Part shown: positions 23,376 to 31,668 of the stretch, in pieces
How positions within the stretch are numbered: the first letter of the stretch is position 1
Layout: each line of letters begins with the position of its first letter
Assembly: GCA_934446365.1 (NCBI GenBank)
Contig: CAKSDZ010000003.1
Span: 186,001-250,000, forward strand
Reading direction: 5' to 3'
DNA from: an uncultured Eubacteriales bacterium
Lineage (GTDB): Bacteria > Bacillota > Clostridia > Oscillospirales > CAG-272
Length of the DNA stretch: 64,000 nucleotides
Translations under genes and position numbers: made by a program
Notes under the pieces: model-generated
Told to the model about the DNA's origin: nothing
The model's database searches: none
What the model saw: only the letters and a program-made list of their open reading frames with translations

Positions 23376-23888
23376 TTGAAAAAATCAATGCTTATTGCTT
23401 TGATTTTTGTGATTAGTGTATGGTTGCTGCTCTCGGTATTCTATATTTCCTGCCGGAAGCAGACGCTTGACCTTACGATGACGGGCTACCGCGCGGCGTC
23501 GGAGGAGGGAACGGTCGAGGTTCGCGTGGACGGCGTGCTTTCTTACCGTTTTTTCAGGCCGTATCGCTTTCGCGGACGCATTTCCGTCGAAGGCTACGAG
23601 CTTACGTTTGATGAAGCATATACCAACGATATTTTGCTGCAAAACGGCTGCGGCTTCCTCGATTATATGCGCATTGACGAAGAGGGCGTGCGGGATGAAT
23701 TTCTTGGACACATCCGTATGGACGGGTCCGGCTCACTTTTGATTCTTCTTTACGGAGAAAGTCATGCGGGAGGAAACGCCTATATCTGCGCGCCCGCCGG
23801 TACGGAGGCGGAGGCTGCGCTCCTTGCGGAAAAGCTCAGTCAGGGAACGTGGATGGAGGGAATTAACTGGAACAAATCCGGCGATTGA
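23376..23888 (+). CDS. Membrane-anchored or secreted protein of unknown function (TTG start)
   Basis: A 170-aa protein with one N-terminal hydrophobic helix (about residues 5-24) ending in a cysteine, then a beta-rich extracellular domain without recognised motifs. Repeated alternation in VEVRVDGVLSYRF and RGRISVEGYELTF suggests a beta-sandwich. The start is taken as TTG at 23376, because GGGAGGGAGA lies about 10 bp upstream, whereas the ATG at 23388 is too far from that site. GC content returns to the local norm here, unlike the Nudix gene before it. Confidence 0.65.
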   Translation: MKKSMLIALIFVISVWLLLSVFYISCRKQTLDLTMTGYRAASEEGTVEVRVDGVLSYRFFRPYRFRGRISVEGYELTFDEAYTNDILLQNGCGFLDYMRIDEEGVRDEFLGHIRMDGSGSLLILLYGESHAGGNAYICAPAGTEAEAALLAEKLSQGTWMEGINWNKSGD

Positions 23889-23921
23889 CGCCATGGAAAT
23901 GCGGGAATCCTAAAAAGAGGC

Positions 23922-23950
23922 TTGACAAAATAAAATTTCAGGTGTAAACT
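23922..23950 (+). promoter_or_regulatory. Sigma-A promoter of the thrS T-box
   Basis: TTGACA (23922-23927) and TAAACT (23945-23950), spacer 17 bp. Confidence 0.8.
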
Positions 23951-23956
23951 GATTCT

Positions 23957-24205
23957 TGTAGGAAAAGCACAACATGGACATGTTCCCACCGAAATCCCGT
24001 GCAGAGAGACGCGCCGCGGCTGAAAGCGCGTTCGGGAGGCTGTGAGGAGTACCGCCATGCGGCTGCGCGCAGGAAATGGCGCGCCGGCCCCCGCCCGTTA
24101 CCGCGGAAATCCGCACATGCTGCGGATGCAGAGTGAAACGTTGAGTGGAACCGTGTCTTTGGCACCTCAAACCGGAAATTTCCGGTTTGAGGTTTTTTTA
24201 TTTTT
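23957..24205 (+). promoter_or_regulatory. T-box leader of thrS (Thr specifier)
   Basis: Features of a T-box are in order: GCAGAGAG and GCTGAAAGCGC in stem I, specifier ACC for threonine (24051-24053, in GAGGAGTACCGCC), the T-box AGTGGAACCGTG (24144-24155), and a terminator stem ACCTCAAACCGG/CCGGTTTGAGGT (24164-24175 with 24182-24193) ending in TTTTTTT. Uncharged tRNA-Thr would allow read-through into thrS. Confidence 0.9.
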
Positions 24206-24245
24206 TGTATGGGTGCCGCCTTTTGGCGGAGAAAGGAATTGCATT

Positions 24246-26012
24246 ATGAAAATCATCGATCATGACGGCAAAATCGTCGAATCCACCTTTGAGGAGGAGC
24301 TTGGCAGAAATTCGCTGCGCCACACGGCGTCGCATATTCTCGCGCAGGCGGTCAAGCGCCTGTATCCCGAAACGAAGCTCGCCATCGGTCCCTCGATCAA
24401 GGACGGTTTTTATTATGATTTCGACAGGGAAACGCCGTTCTCGGAGGACGACCTTGCCGCGATTGAAGCGGAGATGAAAAAAATCATCAAGGAGAATCTG
24501 AAATTGGAACGGTACACGCTTCCGCGCGGAGAGGCGATCGCTTTCATGGAGGAGAAGGGCGAGCCGTATAAGGTCGAGCTGATCCGCGACCTGCCGGAGG
24601 ACGCGGAGCTGAGCTTCTTCCGTCAGGGAGAGTTCACCGACCTTTGCGCCGGTCCTCACGTCACGTATACCTCCGCGGTCAAGGCGGTGAAGCTCACCTC
24701 CGTCGCCGGCGCGTACTGGCGCGGCAATGAGAAAAATAAGATGCTGGTGCGCATTTACGGTACGGCGTTTTCCAAAAAAGAGGACCTCGAACAGTATCTC
24801 GAACGCATCGAGGAGGCGAAAAAGCGCGATCACCGCAAGCTTGGCCGCGAGCTTGGGCTTTTCACCATCATGGACGAGGGTCCCGGCTTCCCGTTTTTCC
24901 TGCCGAAGGGCATGATTCTCAAAAATACGCTCATCGATTACTGGCGTGAAATCCATACCCGCGAGGGATATATGGAAATCAGCACGCCGATGATGCTGAG
25001 CAAAACGCTTTGGGAGACTTCCGGCCACTGGGACCATTATAAGGACAACATCTATACGACAACCATTGACGAGGAGACCTTTTGCATTAAGCCCATGAAC
25101 TGTCCGGGCGGCATGCTCGTCTATAAGATGGAGCCGCGTTCCTACCGCGAGCTTCCGATGAAAGTGGGCGAGCTTGGTCTTGTTCACAGACATGAGAAAT
25201 CCGGCGCTTTGCACGGTCTTATGCGTGTGCGCTGCTTCACGCAGGACGATGCGCACATCTTCATGACGGAGGAGCAGATTCCGGAGCAAATCAAGGGCGT
25301 GGTACGCCTTATCGACGAGGTTTACGGGCTTTTCGGCTTCAAATATCACGTCGAGCTTTCGACGATGCCGGAGGATCATCTCGGCTCGCTCGAGGATTGG
25401 GAGATGGCAACAAACGGACTTCGCAGCGCATTGGACGAGATGAAGCTGCCGTATGTCATCAATGAAGGCGACGGCGCGTTCTACGGGCCGAAAATCGACT
25501 TCCACCTCGAGGATTCGCTCGGCCGCACATGGCAGTGCGGCACCATTCAGCTCGACTTCCAGCTTCCGATGCGCTTTGAGGCGGAATATATGGCGGCGGA
25601 CGGACAAAAGCGCCGTCCGATCATGATACACCGCGTCGTATTCGGGTCGATTGAGCGTTTCATCGGCATTTTGACCGAACACTACGCCGGCAAATTCCCG
25701 ACATGGCTTTCTCCGGTGCAGGTGAAGGTCATCACGATCACCGACCGTGCGAACGAATACGCGGAAAAGGTCACCTCCGCCCTGAAAGAAAAGAAAATCC
25801 GTGCGGAGCTCGACGACCGCAGCGAGAGCGCAAACTATAAAATCCGCGCGGCGCAGCTGGAAAAAATCCCGTATATGCTTGTGCTCGGCGACAAGGAGAT
25901 CGAAGCGGGAACCGTTTCCGTGCGCACGCGCGACGGAAAAGTGATGGGCAATATGAAGCTCGACGAGTTCGCCGACACGGTGGCGGAGGAAATCCGCGCG
26001 AGAAAGAGCTGA
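24246..26012 (+). CDS. thrS: Threonyl-tRNA synthetase lacking the TGS domain
   Basis: A 588-aa class II synthetase that charges tRNA-Thr. The editing domain has HTASHILAQAV (HxxxH) and CAGPHV; the catalytic core has CIKPMNCPGG, RVRCFTQDDAHIF and the GERF-type VVFGSIERFIGIL; and the anticodon-binding domain starts LSPVQVKVITITD. Only about 25 residues precede the editing domain, so the usual N-terminal TGS domain (about 60 residues) is missing. The start at 24246 is supported by GGAGAAAGGAA upstream. Earlier in-frame ATGs lie inside the T-box and are rejected. A Nudix gene overlaps the stop by 1 bp. Confidence 0.95.
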   Translation: MKIIDHDGKIVESTFEEELGRNSLRHTASHILAQAVKRLYPETKLAIGPSIKDGFYYDFDRETPFSEDDLAAIEAEMKKIIKENLKLERYTLPRGEAIAFMEEKGEPYKVELIRDLPEDAELSFFRQGEFTDLCAGPHVTYTSAVKAVKLTSVAGAYWRGNEKNKMLVRIYGTAFSKKEDLEQYLERIEEAKKRDHRKLGRELGLFTIMDEGPGFPFFLPKGMILKNTLIDYWREIHTREGYMEISTPMMLSKTLWETSGHWDHYKDNIYTTTIDEETFCIKPMNCPGGMLVYKMEPRSYRELPMKVGELGLVHRHEKSGALHGLMRVRCFTQDDAHIFMTEEQIPEQIKGVVRLIDEVYGLFGFKYHVELSTMPEDHLGSLEDWEMATNGLRSALDEMKLPYVINEGDGAFYGPKIDFHLEDSLGRTWQCGTIQLDFQLPMRFEAEYMAADGQKRRPIMIHRVVFGSIERFIGILTEHYAGKFPTWLSPVQVKVITITDRANEYAEKVTSALKEKKIRAELDDRSESANYKIRAAQLEKIPYMLVLGDKEIEAGTVSVRTRDGKVMGNMKLDEFADTVAEEIRARKS

Positions 26013-26500
26013 TGGAATCCCCCGCGAGCTTTTACAATATGACGATGGTGTGCGACGGGGCGGGACGCGTCCTTGTGCTCGACAGAATCAAGAGCGACTG
26101 GCCGGGACTGACGTTCCCCGGCGGCCATGTCGAGCCGGGCGAGAGCTTCGCCGCCTCCGCCGCGCGCGAGGTCTTTGAGGAAACGGGGCTTGCCGTCCGG
26201 AATCTTATTCCGTGCGGCGCCGTCCATTGGGCGGAGAAAAACGGAAACAGGCGGTATATCGAGTTCCTTTACCGGACGTATGATTTTACCGGAACGGTTT
26301 CGGGCGGCACGTCCGAGGGCAGAGTCTTTTGGATGAGCGCGGATGCGCTTCGCGCGTCGAGGAGGCTTTCCCCGAATTTTGACCTCTATCTGCCGCTGTT
26401 TTTGGACGGCGGCGTTTCCGAGCTGTTTTTTGAATGGGACGGAAAGTCGTGGAACGGAGTTCCGCAGTATTACCGCTATCAGACGGAGAAAAAACAATAG
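26012..26500 (+). CDS. Nudix hydrolase (MutT-like)
   Basis: A 162-aa Nudix protein with the complete box GGHVEPGESFAASAAREV then FEETGL, including all metal-binding glutamates. Members clean up oxidised nucleotides or hydrolyse other nucleoside diphosphate derivatives. The C-terminal part (LSPNFDLYLPLFLDGGVSEL) is conserved in a branch often labelled 8-oxo-dGTP diphosphatase. Start and stop codons of this gene and thrS overlap (ATGG across TGATGG), so it is coupled to thrS. Confidence 0.9.
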   Translation: MESPASFYNMTMVCDGAGRVLVLDRIKSDWPGLTFPGGHVEPGESFAASAAREVFEETGLAVRNLIPCGAVHWAEKNGNRRYIEFLYRTYDFTGTVSGGTSEGRVFWMSADALRASRRLSPNFDLYLPLFLDGGVSELFFEWDGKSWNGVPQYYRYQTEKKQ

Positions 26501-26669
26501 GACGGAAACTTCCTGCATGCCGGATATCCGGCAAAATCCCGACAGCACAAAAGCCGCTTCGCCGAAAGATGGAAGGGCGGCATCGGAAAAAATGACGGAG
26601 CGCCCGGCATGCGCTCGCAGGATAGGTGCGGGAGCTTTTCGGCTGCCGTTACAGGAAAGGACTTGGCGT

Positions 26670-27929
26670 ATGATTTATTACATCGATCGGGAAAGCGGCA
26701 AGGGAAACGGCCTTTCTCCCGACTCTCCACGCTCGGACTATCGCGATTTGGATATCGGACCGGGCGACAAAATACTGTTCCGGCGCGGCACGGTGATGCG
26801 CGAGCGGCTGGAAACGGTGTCCGGCGAAAAGGGAAATCCCACCGTCTATGGGGCATACGGCGAGGGAGAAGCGCCGCGCTTTCTCGGCTCCGTCGATCTC
26901 GTCGGTAAGGAGAATTGGGAGCCGGCGGCTCCGAACATTTGGCGTTGCGTCGGTCGTCCCGATACGGAAGCGTGCAGCTTTATCTTTGATGGGGGCGCCT
27001 CCTTGGGGACGCTCCGCTGGAGCCTCGACGAGCTTGCCGGACAAGGCGATTTCTTCGACGAATGCTATGGATTTTCCTCTAAAAAGCTGCCGTGTACGGG
27101 CGGACTTTACCTTTGGTCGGAGAAAAATCCCGCGGAAACCTATGGTCGGATCGAATGTGCCGTATTCGGCGGGCGCAATCTTGCGGATGCGAGGCACGAC
27201 GTTCGCATTGAGAATCTCTCATTTGAAATGAGCGGCGTTCACGGCGTGTCCGGCAAGGGGATACGGACGGAGATTTTCGGCTGCCGCTTTCGTTTTATCG
27301 GCGGCTGCGTGTGGAGCGCGGAGCGGAAAATCCGCTTCGGAAACGCCGTGGAATTTTGGAATATCTGCGAGGACACAAGCGTCGAAAGCTGTATTTTTGA
27401 TGAAATTTACGATTCCTGCGTGACGCATCAGGGCGGCGCGGACTGCCTGCCGGCACGGCACGTGCGGATTTCGCGCAATCTTTTTTCCCGCTACGGAATG
27501 GCGGCATACGAATGCCGCGACCGGCTGCCGGTCGATACGGAATTTTCCCTGAATCTCTGCGAGAATGCGGGCTGTGGGTTTTCTTCGCTCGGCGCGACGG
27601 TTCCGCGCGGCTCCGAGATTTATCCGGAGCCGATGGGACATCATATTTTTATTTGGCGCATCGGAAAAGCGACAGCGGCTGGAGAGCTGCGGATTTTCCG
27701 CAATGTGTTTGCCGACGCGCCGCACGGCGCTGCGGTGTATTCCGTCATTGCGCCGGAGGCCGAGGCGCAGATATATATGAACGAAAACCTTTATCGAATG
27801 GAAAAAAGGGAATTTTTCTGCCGTATGGGCGGCAGAAATTACAATGACTTTGAGGACTATCGGAAACATACGGGCAAAGACGCGGACAGCGTCGATGCAA
27901 GCGAAAACGGATACGGGAGGGAAACATGA
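26670..27929 (+). CDS. Right-handed parallel beta-helix protein (pectate-lyase-like fold)
   Basis: A 419-aa protein. It begins YYIDRESGKGNGLSPDSP, the pattern of the N-terminal capping strand of many pectate-lyase-fold proteins, and then shows repeating short strands (FSFEMSGVHGVSGKG, EIFGCRFRFIGGCVWS, SVESCIFDEIYDSCV, FRNVFADAPHGAAVYS). No signal peptide is seen. Such folds occur in carbohydrate lyases, isomerases and structural proteins; no catalytic residues can be assigned. The start at 26670 follows AGGAAAGG. It ends overlapping the FAD gene by 4 bp. Confidence 0.7.
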   Translation: MIYYIDRESGKGNGLSPDSPRSDYRDLDIGPGDKILFRRGTVMRERLETVSGEKGNPTVYGAYGEGEAPRFLGSVDLVGKENWEPAAPNIWRCVGRPDTEACSFIFDGGASLGTLRWSLDELAGQGDFFDECYGFSSKKLPCTGGLYLWSEKNPAETYGRIECAVFGGRNLADARHDVRIENLSFEMSGVHGVSGKGIRTEIFGCRFRFIGGCVWSAERKIRFGNAVEFWNICEDTSVESCIFDEIYDSCVTHQGGADCLPARHVRISRNLFSRYGMAAYECRDRLPVDTEFSLNLCENAGCGFSSLGATVPRGSEIYPEPMGHHIFIWRIGKATAAGELRIFRNVFADAPHGAAVYSVIAPEAEAQIYMNENLYRMEKREFFCRMGGRNYNDFEDYRKHTGKDADSVDASENGYGRET

Positions 27930-29329
27930 AAACGGATGTTGTCATCATCGGCGCAGGTCCTGCGGGGATTTTTACCGCGATTGAAATGATCAGAGAGGGA
28001 AGCCGGCAGAAAATTACGATCGTCGAAAAGGGGAGTGCGATTGAAAACCGTCACTGCCCGAAGGAAAAAACAAAGCGGTGCGTGAGCTGCAAGCCGTACT
28101 GCCATATCACGACGGGTTTTTCCGGCGCGGGCGCGTTTTCCGACGGCAAGCTTTCGCTCAGCTATGAGGTGGGCGGCGACCTGCCGGCTCTTGTCGGGGA
28201 GGACGTCGTGCAAAGAACGATTGATTATGCGGATAAAATCTATTTGGAGTTCGGTGCGGACGAGCACGTGGAGGGCGTCTCCGACAATGAGGCGAAAAAG
28301 GATATCCGCAAGCGTGCGATTCAGGCGGGGCTCAAGCTTGTGGACTGCCCTATCCGCCATCTCGGAACGGAAAAGGCGCAGGACCTCTATTATTCCATCG
28401 AACAGTATCTTTTGAGCCATGGCGTCGATATCCTTTTCGGCTATGAGTGCACGGATATCATCATCGAGGACGGCAAGTGCCTCGGTGTGCAGATTACGAA
28501 CGGAAAGGAATCCCTTGAAATCTTTTCGTCGCGAACCATTGTGGCGACGGGACGCCGCGGCGCGGAATGGCTGGAAAAAACCTGCACAGACCACAACATC
28601 GATCACGTGCCGGGCACGGTCGATATCGGCGTGCGCGTCGAGGTTCGCAACGAGATTATGGAAGAGATCAATGCGGTGCTGTATGAGTCGAAGCTGATCG
28701 GGTATCCGAAGCCGTTCAAAAACAAGGTGCGCACCTTCTGTCAGAATCCCGGCGGCTTTGTCAGTCAGGAGAATTACGACAACGATCTCGCCGTCGTCAA
28801 CGGACATTCCTATAAGGAGCTGAAATCCAACAATACCAATCTTGCAATCCTTTGCTCGCACAACTTCAATGTGCCGTTCAATCAGCCGATCAAATACGCG
28901 CAGAAGGTCGGAGAGCTGACCAATATGCTCGGAGCGGGTCATATCCTCGTCCAGCGCTTCGGCGATATCCTCGACGGCAAGCGCACATGGCAGAAAGAGC
29001 TTTCCCAATCCAATCTGCGTCCGACGCTGCCGGACGCGGTGGCGGGCGATATCACGGCCGCGATGCCGTACCGTGCGATGATGAACATCATCAATTTCAT
29101 TCAGGCGATGGATCATGTCGTGCCGGGCTTTGCCTCGACGGAAACGCTGCTTTATTCGCCGGAGCTGAAATTTTACAGCAATCGCGTCAAGATGAACGAG
29201 GAGCTGGAAACAAGCGTTTCGGGACTTCACTGTCTCGGGGATTCCAGCGGCTGGACAAGAGGGCTTATGATGGCGTCCGTCATGGGCGTGCTGATGGGCA
29301 GAAAAATCGTGCGGGACGAAAAGCAGTAA
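27926..29329 (+). CDS. FAD-dependent oxidoreductase (COG2509-like)
   Basis: A 467-aa flavoprotein. The N-terminal VVIIGAGPAGIFTAIEMI is the dinucleotide-binding motif, and a C-terminal GLHCLGDSSGWTRGLMMASV is the second FAD contact typical of this group. CPKEKTKRCVSCKPYC near residue 45 may hold a redox centre. Relatives are annotated as uncharacterised FAD dehydrogenases with no assigned electron donor. The gene overlaps the beta-helix gene by 4 bp, so the two are translationally coupled. Confidence 0.85.
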   Translation: MKTDVVIIGAGPAGIFTAIEMIREGSRQKITIVEKGSAIENRHCPKEKTKRCVSCKPYCHITTGFSGAGAFSDGKLSLSYEVGGDLPALVGEDVVQRTIDYADKIYLEFGADEHVEGVSDNEAKKDIRKRAIQAGLKLVDCPIRHLGTEKAQDLYYSIEQYLLSHGVDILFGYECTDIIIEDGKCLGVQITNGKESLEIFSSRTIVATGRRGAEWLEKTCTDHNIDHVPGTVDIGVRVEVRNEIMEEINAVLYESKLIGYPKPFKNKVRTFCQNPGGFVSQENYDNDLAVVNGHSYKELKSNNTNLAILCSHNFNVPFNQPIKYAQKVGELTNMLGAGHILVQRFGDILDGKRTWQKELSQSNLRPTLPDAVAGDITAAMPYRAMMNIINFIQAMDHVVPGFASTETLLYSPELKFYSNRVKMNEELETSVSGLHCLGDSSGWTRGLMMASVMGVLMGRKIVRDEKQ

Positions 29330-29404
29330 AAAAGCGTCCGCCAAAATGCCTCGATACGGATATCACGGCGAATCCATGAGACGGTATCGGAAAAATGGAA
29401 TTAT

Positions 29405-29437
29405 ACCGGCTTCGTTTTTTGAGCGAGGCCGGTTTTG
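29405..29437 (+). terminator. Terminator of the thrS/FAD unit
   Basis: ACCGGCTTCG (29405-29414) pairs with CGAGGCCGGT (29424-29433, one G-T pair), followed by TTTGC and TTTGG. The T-run is short. Confidence 0.6.
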
Positions 29438-29508
29438 CTTTGGCGCCGATATCTTTTTCAATTTTTGGGCTTCGGAGGAAAGAATGGCGGTTTTCTTGAA
29501 AAATAAGG

Positions 29509-29537
29509 TTGAAAAAGCGAAAGAATGGTGATATACT
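29509..29537 (+). promoter_or_regulatory. Promoter of the DUF2156-GNAT gene
   Basis: TTGAAA (29509-29514) and TATACT (29532-29537), spacer 17 bp. Confidence 0.8.
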
Positions 29538-29575
29538 AAATAAGAATGTTTACAATAAATTCGTAGGAAAAGGTT

Positions 29576-30973
29576 ATGCTTACATTTACACCGATCAATG
29601 AAAAAAGCGCAGAGGACGTCAGGCGATATTACGCACTCTGTCCCTATAAGATCAGCGATTATTCGCTCGGGCTCAAGCTGATGTGGAGCTATATGCTGGG
29701 TTCGGAATATACGATATCTCACGGCTGCTTTGTCGTGCGCGGCAAGGTGCGCGGAAGGTATGCGTTCGATTTCCCGTTTCCGGTGGAGGAAAACGCGAGC
29801 CTTGACGGCGCCTTTGCGGATATGGCGGCGTTCTGTGCGGAGAATTTTATGCCGTTCGAGTTTTCCGCGGTGCCGCGCGAATATGTCCATGAGATACTGG
29901 AACGCTATCCGACCGTTGAAACAAGGACTTTCCGGAACTTCAACGATTATCTGTATACGGCGTCCGATTTTATGAATTTTTCGGGAAAGCGCTACGCAGG
30001 ACAGCGCAATCATGTGAAAAAATTTCACGTGGGCTATCCGGACGCGGTCTTTCGCGAGCTGACCGAGGCGGATGCGGCGCTCATCCATGCATTCCGCGAG
30101 CGTTTCACGGAGGAATTTCACAAAACCTCGCACGGTGCGAAAAACGAATTGGAGCGCGCATGGCAGATGCTGCGGTATGTCGGCTCCCCGATGTTCCGGT
30201 GCGGCGGATTTGTGAAGGGCGGGGAGCTTATTTCCTTCTGTCTTGCCGAGAAGTGCGGGGAAACGCTTGTCGATCACATCGAGAAGGCTCTGCCGGAATA
30301 CGAGGGGATTTATCCCGCGATGGTGCAGGAATTTGCGCGCATGTTTGCGGGCGATGTGAAATATATCAACCGCGAGGACGATTCCGGCGATCGCGGGCTT
30401 CGCACCTCGAAAATGCAGTATCAGCCGGTCGAAATTCTTGAAAAATATTATGTGAAGGTAAAAAATGAGCTTTATCATGTGGAAAAAATTCCGGTAATCG
30501 AGACGGAACGCCTGACGCTTGACGCCATCACGGAGGCGGATATCCCCGTTTATAACCGGCTTTGTCTCGATGATGAGCGGAACCGCTACTGGGGATATGA
30601 TTACAGGCGCGACTGCGAAAATCCCGATGAGGACTATTTTTATCTCGACCAAAAAAAGGACTTCGGCAGCAGTACGGCGATGAATTTTGCCGTTCGGCTT
30701 GCGGGGACGTTCATCGGGGAGCTGATTCTTTATCATTTCGATTTTCACGGCGGGGCGGAGCTTGGCATTCGGCTCCTGCCGGAATACGAGGGACATGGCT
30801 ATGCGACGGAAGCCTATGCCGCGGCGTGTGATTATGCGCTGTACGGAATCGGCATGTATGAGGTGCGCGGCAAATGTTATCGTGAAAATCTGCCGTCGAA
30901 AAAGATGCTTTCCGCCGTGATGCGGAAGGTAAGCGAGGACGAGACGTATCTCTATTTCAAAAAGACGGTATAA
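29576..30973 (+). CDS. DUF2156 (phosphatidylglycerol lysyltransferase-like) fused to GNAT acetyltransferase
   Basis: A 465-aa fusion. Residues about 1-300 match DUF2156, the catalytic half of MprF-type aminoacyl-lipid synthases (KRYAGQRNHVKKFHVGYPD, EYEGIYPAMVQEFARMF), but without the membrane flippase helices of MprF. Residues about 305-465 form a RimJ-like GNAT domain (ETERLTLDAITEADIPVYN, LLPEYEGHGYATEAYAAACD). Possible roles include aminoacyl transfer or acetylation of a shared substrate. No transmembrane helix is seen, so it is cytoplasmic or peripheral. The stop overlaps the region just before the next HAD gene. Confidence 0.82.
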   Translation: MLTFTPINEKSAEDVRRYYALCPYKISDYSLGLKLMWSYMLGSEYTISHGCFVVRGKVRGRYAFDFPFPVEENASLDGAFADMAAFCAENFMPFEFSAVPREYVHEILERYPTVETRTFRNFNDYLYTASDFMNFSGKRYAGQRNHVKKFHVGYPDAVFRELTEADAALIHAFRERFTEEFHKTSHGAKNELERAWQMLRYVGSPMFRCGGFVKGGELISFCLAEKCGETLVDHIEKALPEYEGIYPAMVQEFARMFAGDVKYINREDDSGDRGLRTSKMQYQPVEILEKYYVKVKNELYHVEKIPVIETERLTLDAITEADIPVYNRLCLDDERNRYWGYDYRRDCENPDEDYFYLDQKKDFGSSTAMNFAVRLAGTFIGELILYHFDFHGGAELGIRLLPEYEGHGYATEAYAAACDYALYGIGMYEVRGKCYRENLPSKKMLSAVMRKVSEDETYLYFKKTV

Positions 30974-30996
30974 TGTATCGGGAGGAATTTGATAAT

Positions 30997-31641
30997 ATGC
31001 TGAAAGCAGTGATTTTTGATATGGACGGAACGCTTTGCGATTCGTTTCCGCTGATGATCCGTGCGCTTCGCGAGGCGGTGGAGCCGATTGTCGGACATGC
31101 GGTTTCCGACGAGGATTTTATGGAGGCGCTCGGTCCGAACGAAAAAGGCATCATCGTGAATATGCTGGGAGATCGGTATGACAAGGCGGCGGCCTCCTAT
31201 GACGCCTTGTATGAACGCTATCTGCCGGAGATGTGCGGGGCGCCGTTCGACGGAATCCGTGAAATATTTGAGTTTTTGGCGGAGAAGAACGTGAGAACCG
31301 CGCTTGTCACCGGAAAAAACAAGACGAGCTGCGATGCGACGCTCCGTCAGTTCGGCATGGAGAAGGCTTTCGACGCCGTGGAATACGGCTCGCCTGTCGG
31401 CTCGCGCAAAAAAGAGGCGCTCGGCCTTGTTATCGACCGGTTCGGCATCCGTCCCGACGAGGCGGTCTATATCGGCGATGCGCCGAGCGATGTGACCTAT
31501 TCCCGGGAGGTGGGGCTTTTGACCGCCTCGGCGCTGTGGGCGCCTTCGACCGACGAGGAGGCAACGATTGCCGCGGGTGCGGACGTTATCTGCCGGACGC
31601 CGGCGGATTTTCTGCGATATTTGAAAGAGAATCTCGGATAA
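30997..31641 (+). CDS. HAD-family phosphatase (phosphoglycolate phosphatase-like)
   Basis: A 214-aa HAD hydrolase with motif I IFDMDGTLCDSFPLMI, motif II ALVTGKNKTSCDA, motif III GSRKKEALG and motif IV YIGDAPSDVTYSR. The cap domain (about residues 15-80) is helical (type C1), as in phosphoglycolate phosphatase. The start at 30997 follows GGGAGGA at 10-bp spacing; an earlier ATG at 30973 has no ribosome site. It lies 24 bp after the fusion gene and 28 bp before prfC, so it probably shares a transcript with both. Confidence 0.88.
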   Translation: MLKAVIFDMDGTLCDSFPLMIRALREAVEPIVGHAVSDEDFMEALGPNEKGIIVNMLGDRYDKAAASYDALYERYLPEMCGAPFDGIREIFEFLAEKNVRTALVTGKNKTSCDATLRQFGMEKAFDAVEYGSPVGSRKKEALGLVIDRFGIRPDEAVYIGDAPSDVTYSREVGLLTASALWAPSTDEEATIAAGADVICRTPADFLRYLKENLG

Positions 31642-31668
31642 AACCGATTATAAAGGGGAAGAGAGCAC

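Noticed and set aside
24042..24245. N-terminal extension of threonyl-tRNA synthetase
   Set aside because: The in-frame ATGs lie inside the T-box and its terminator, so they would not be translated as part of the enzyme.
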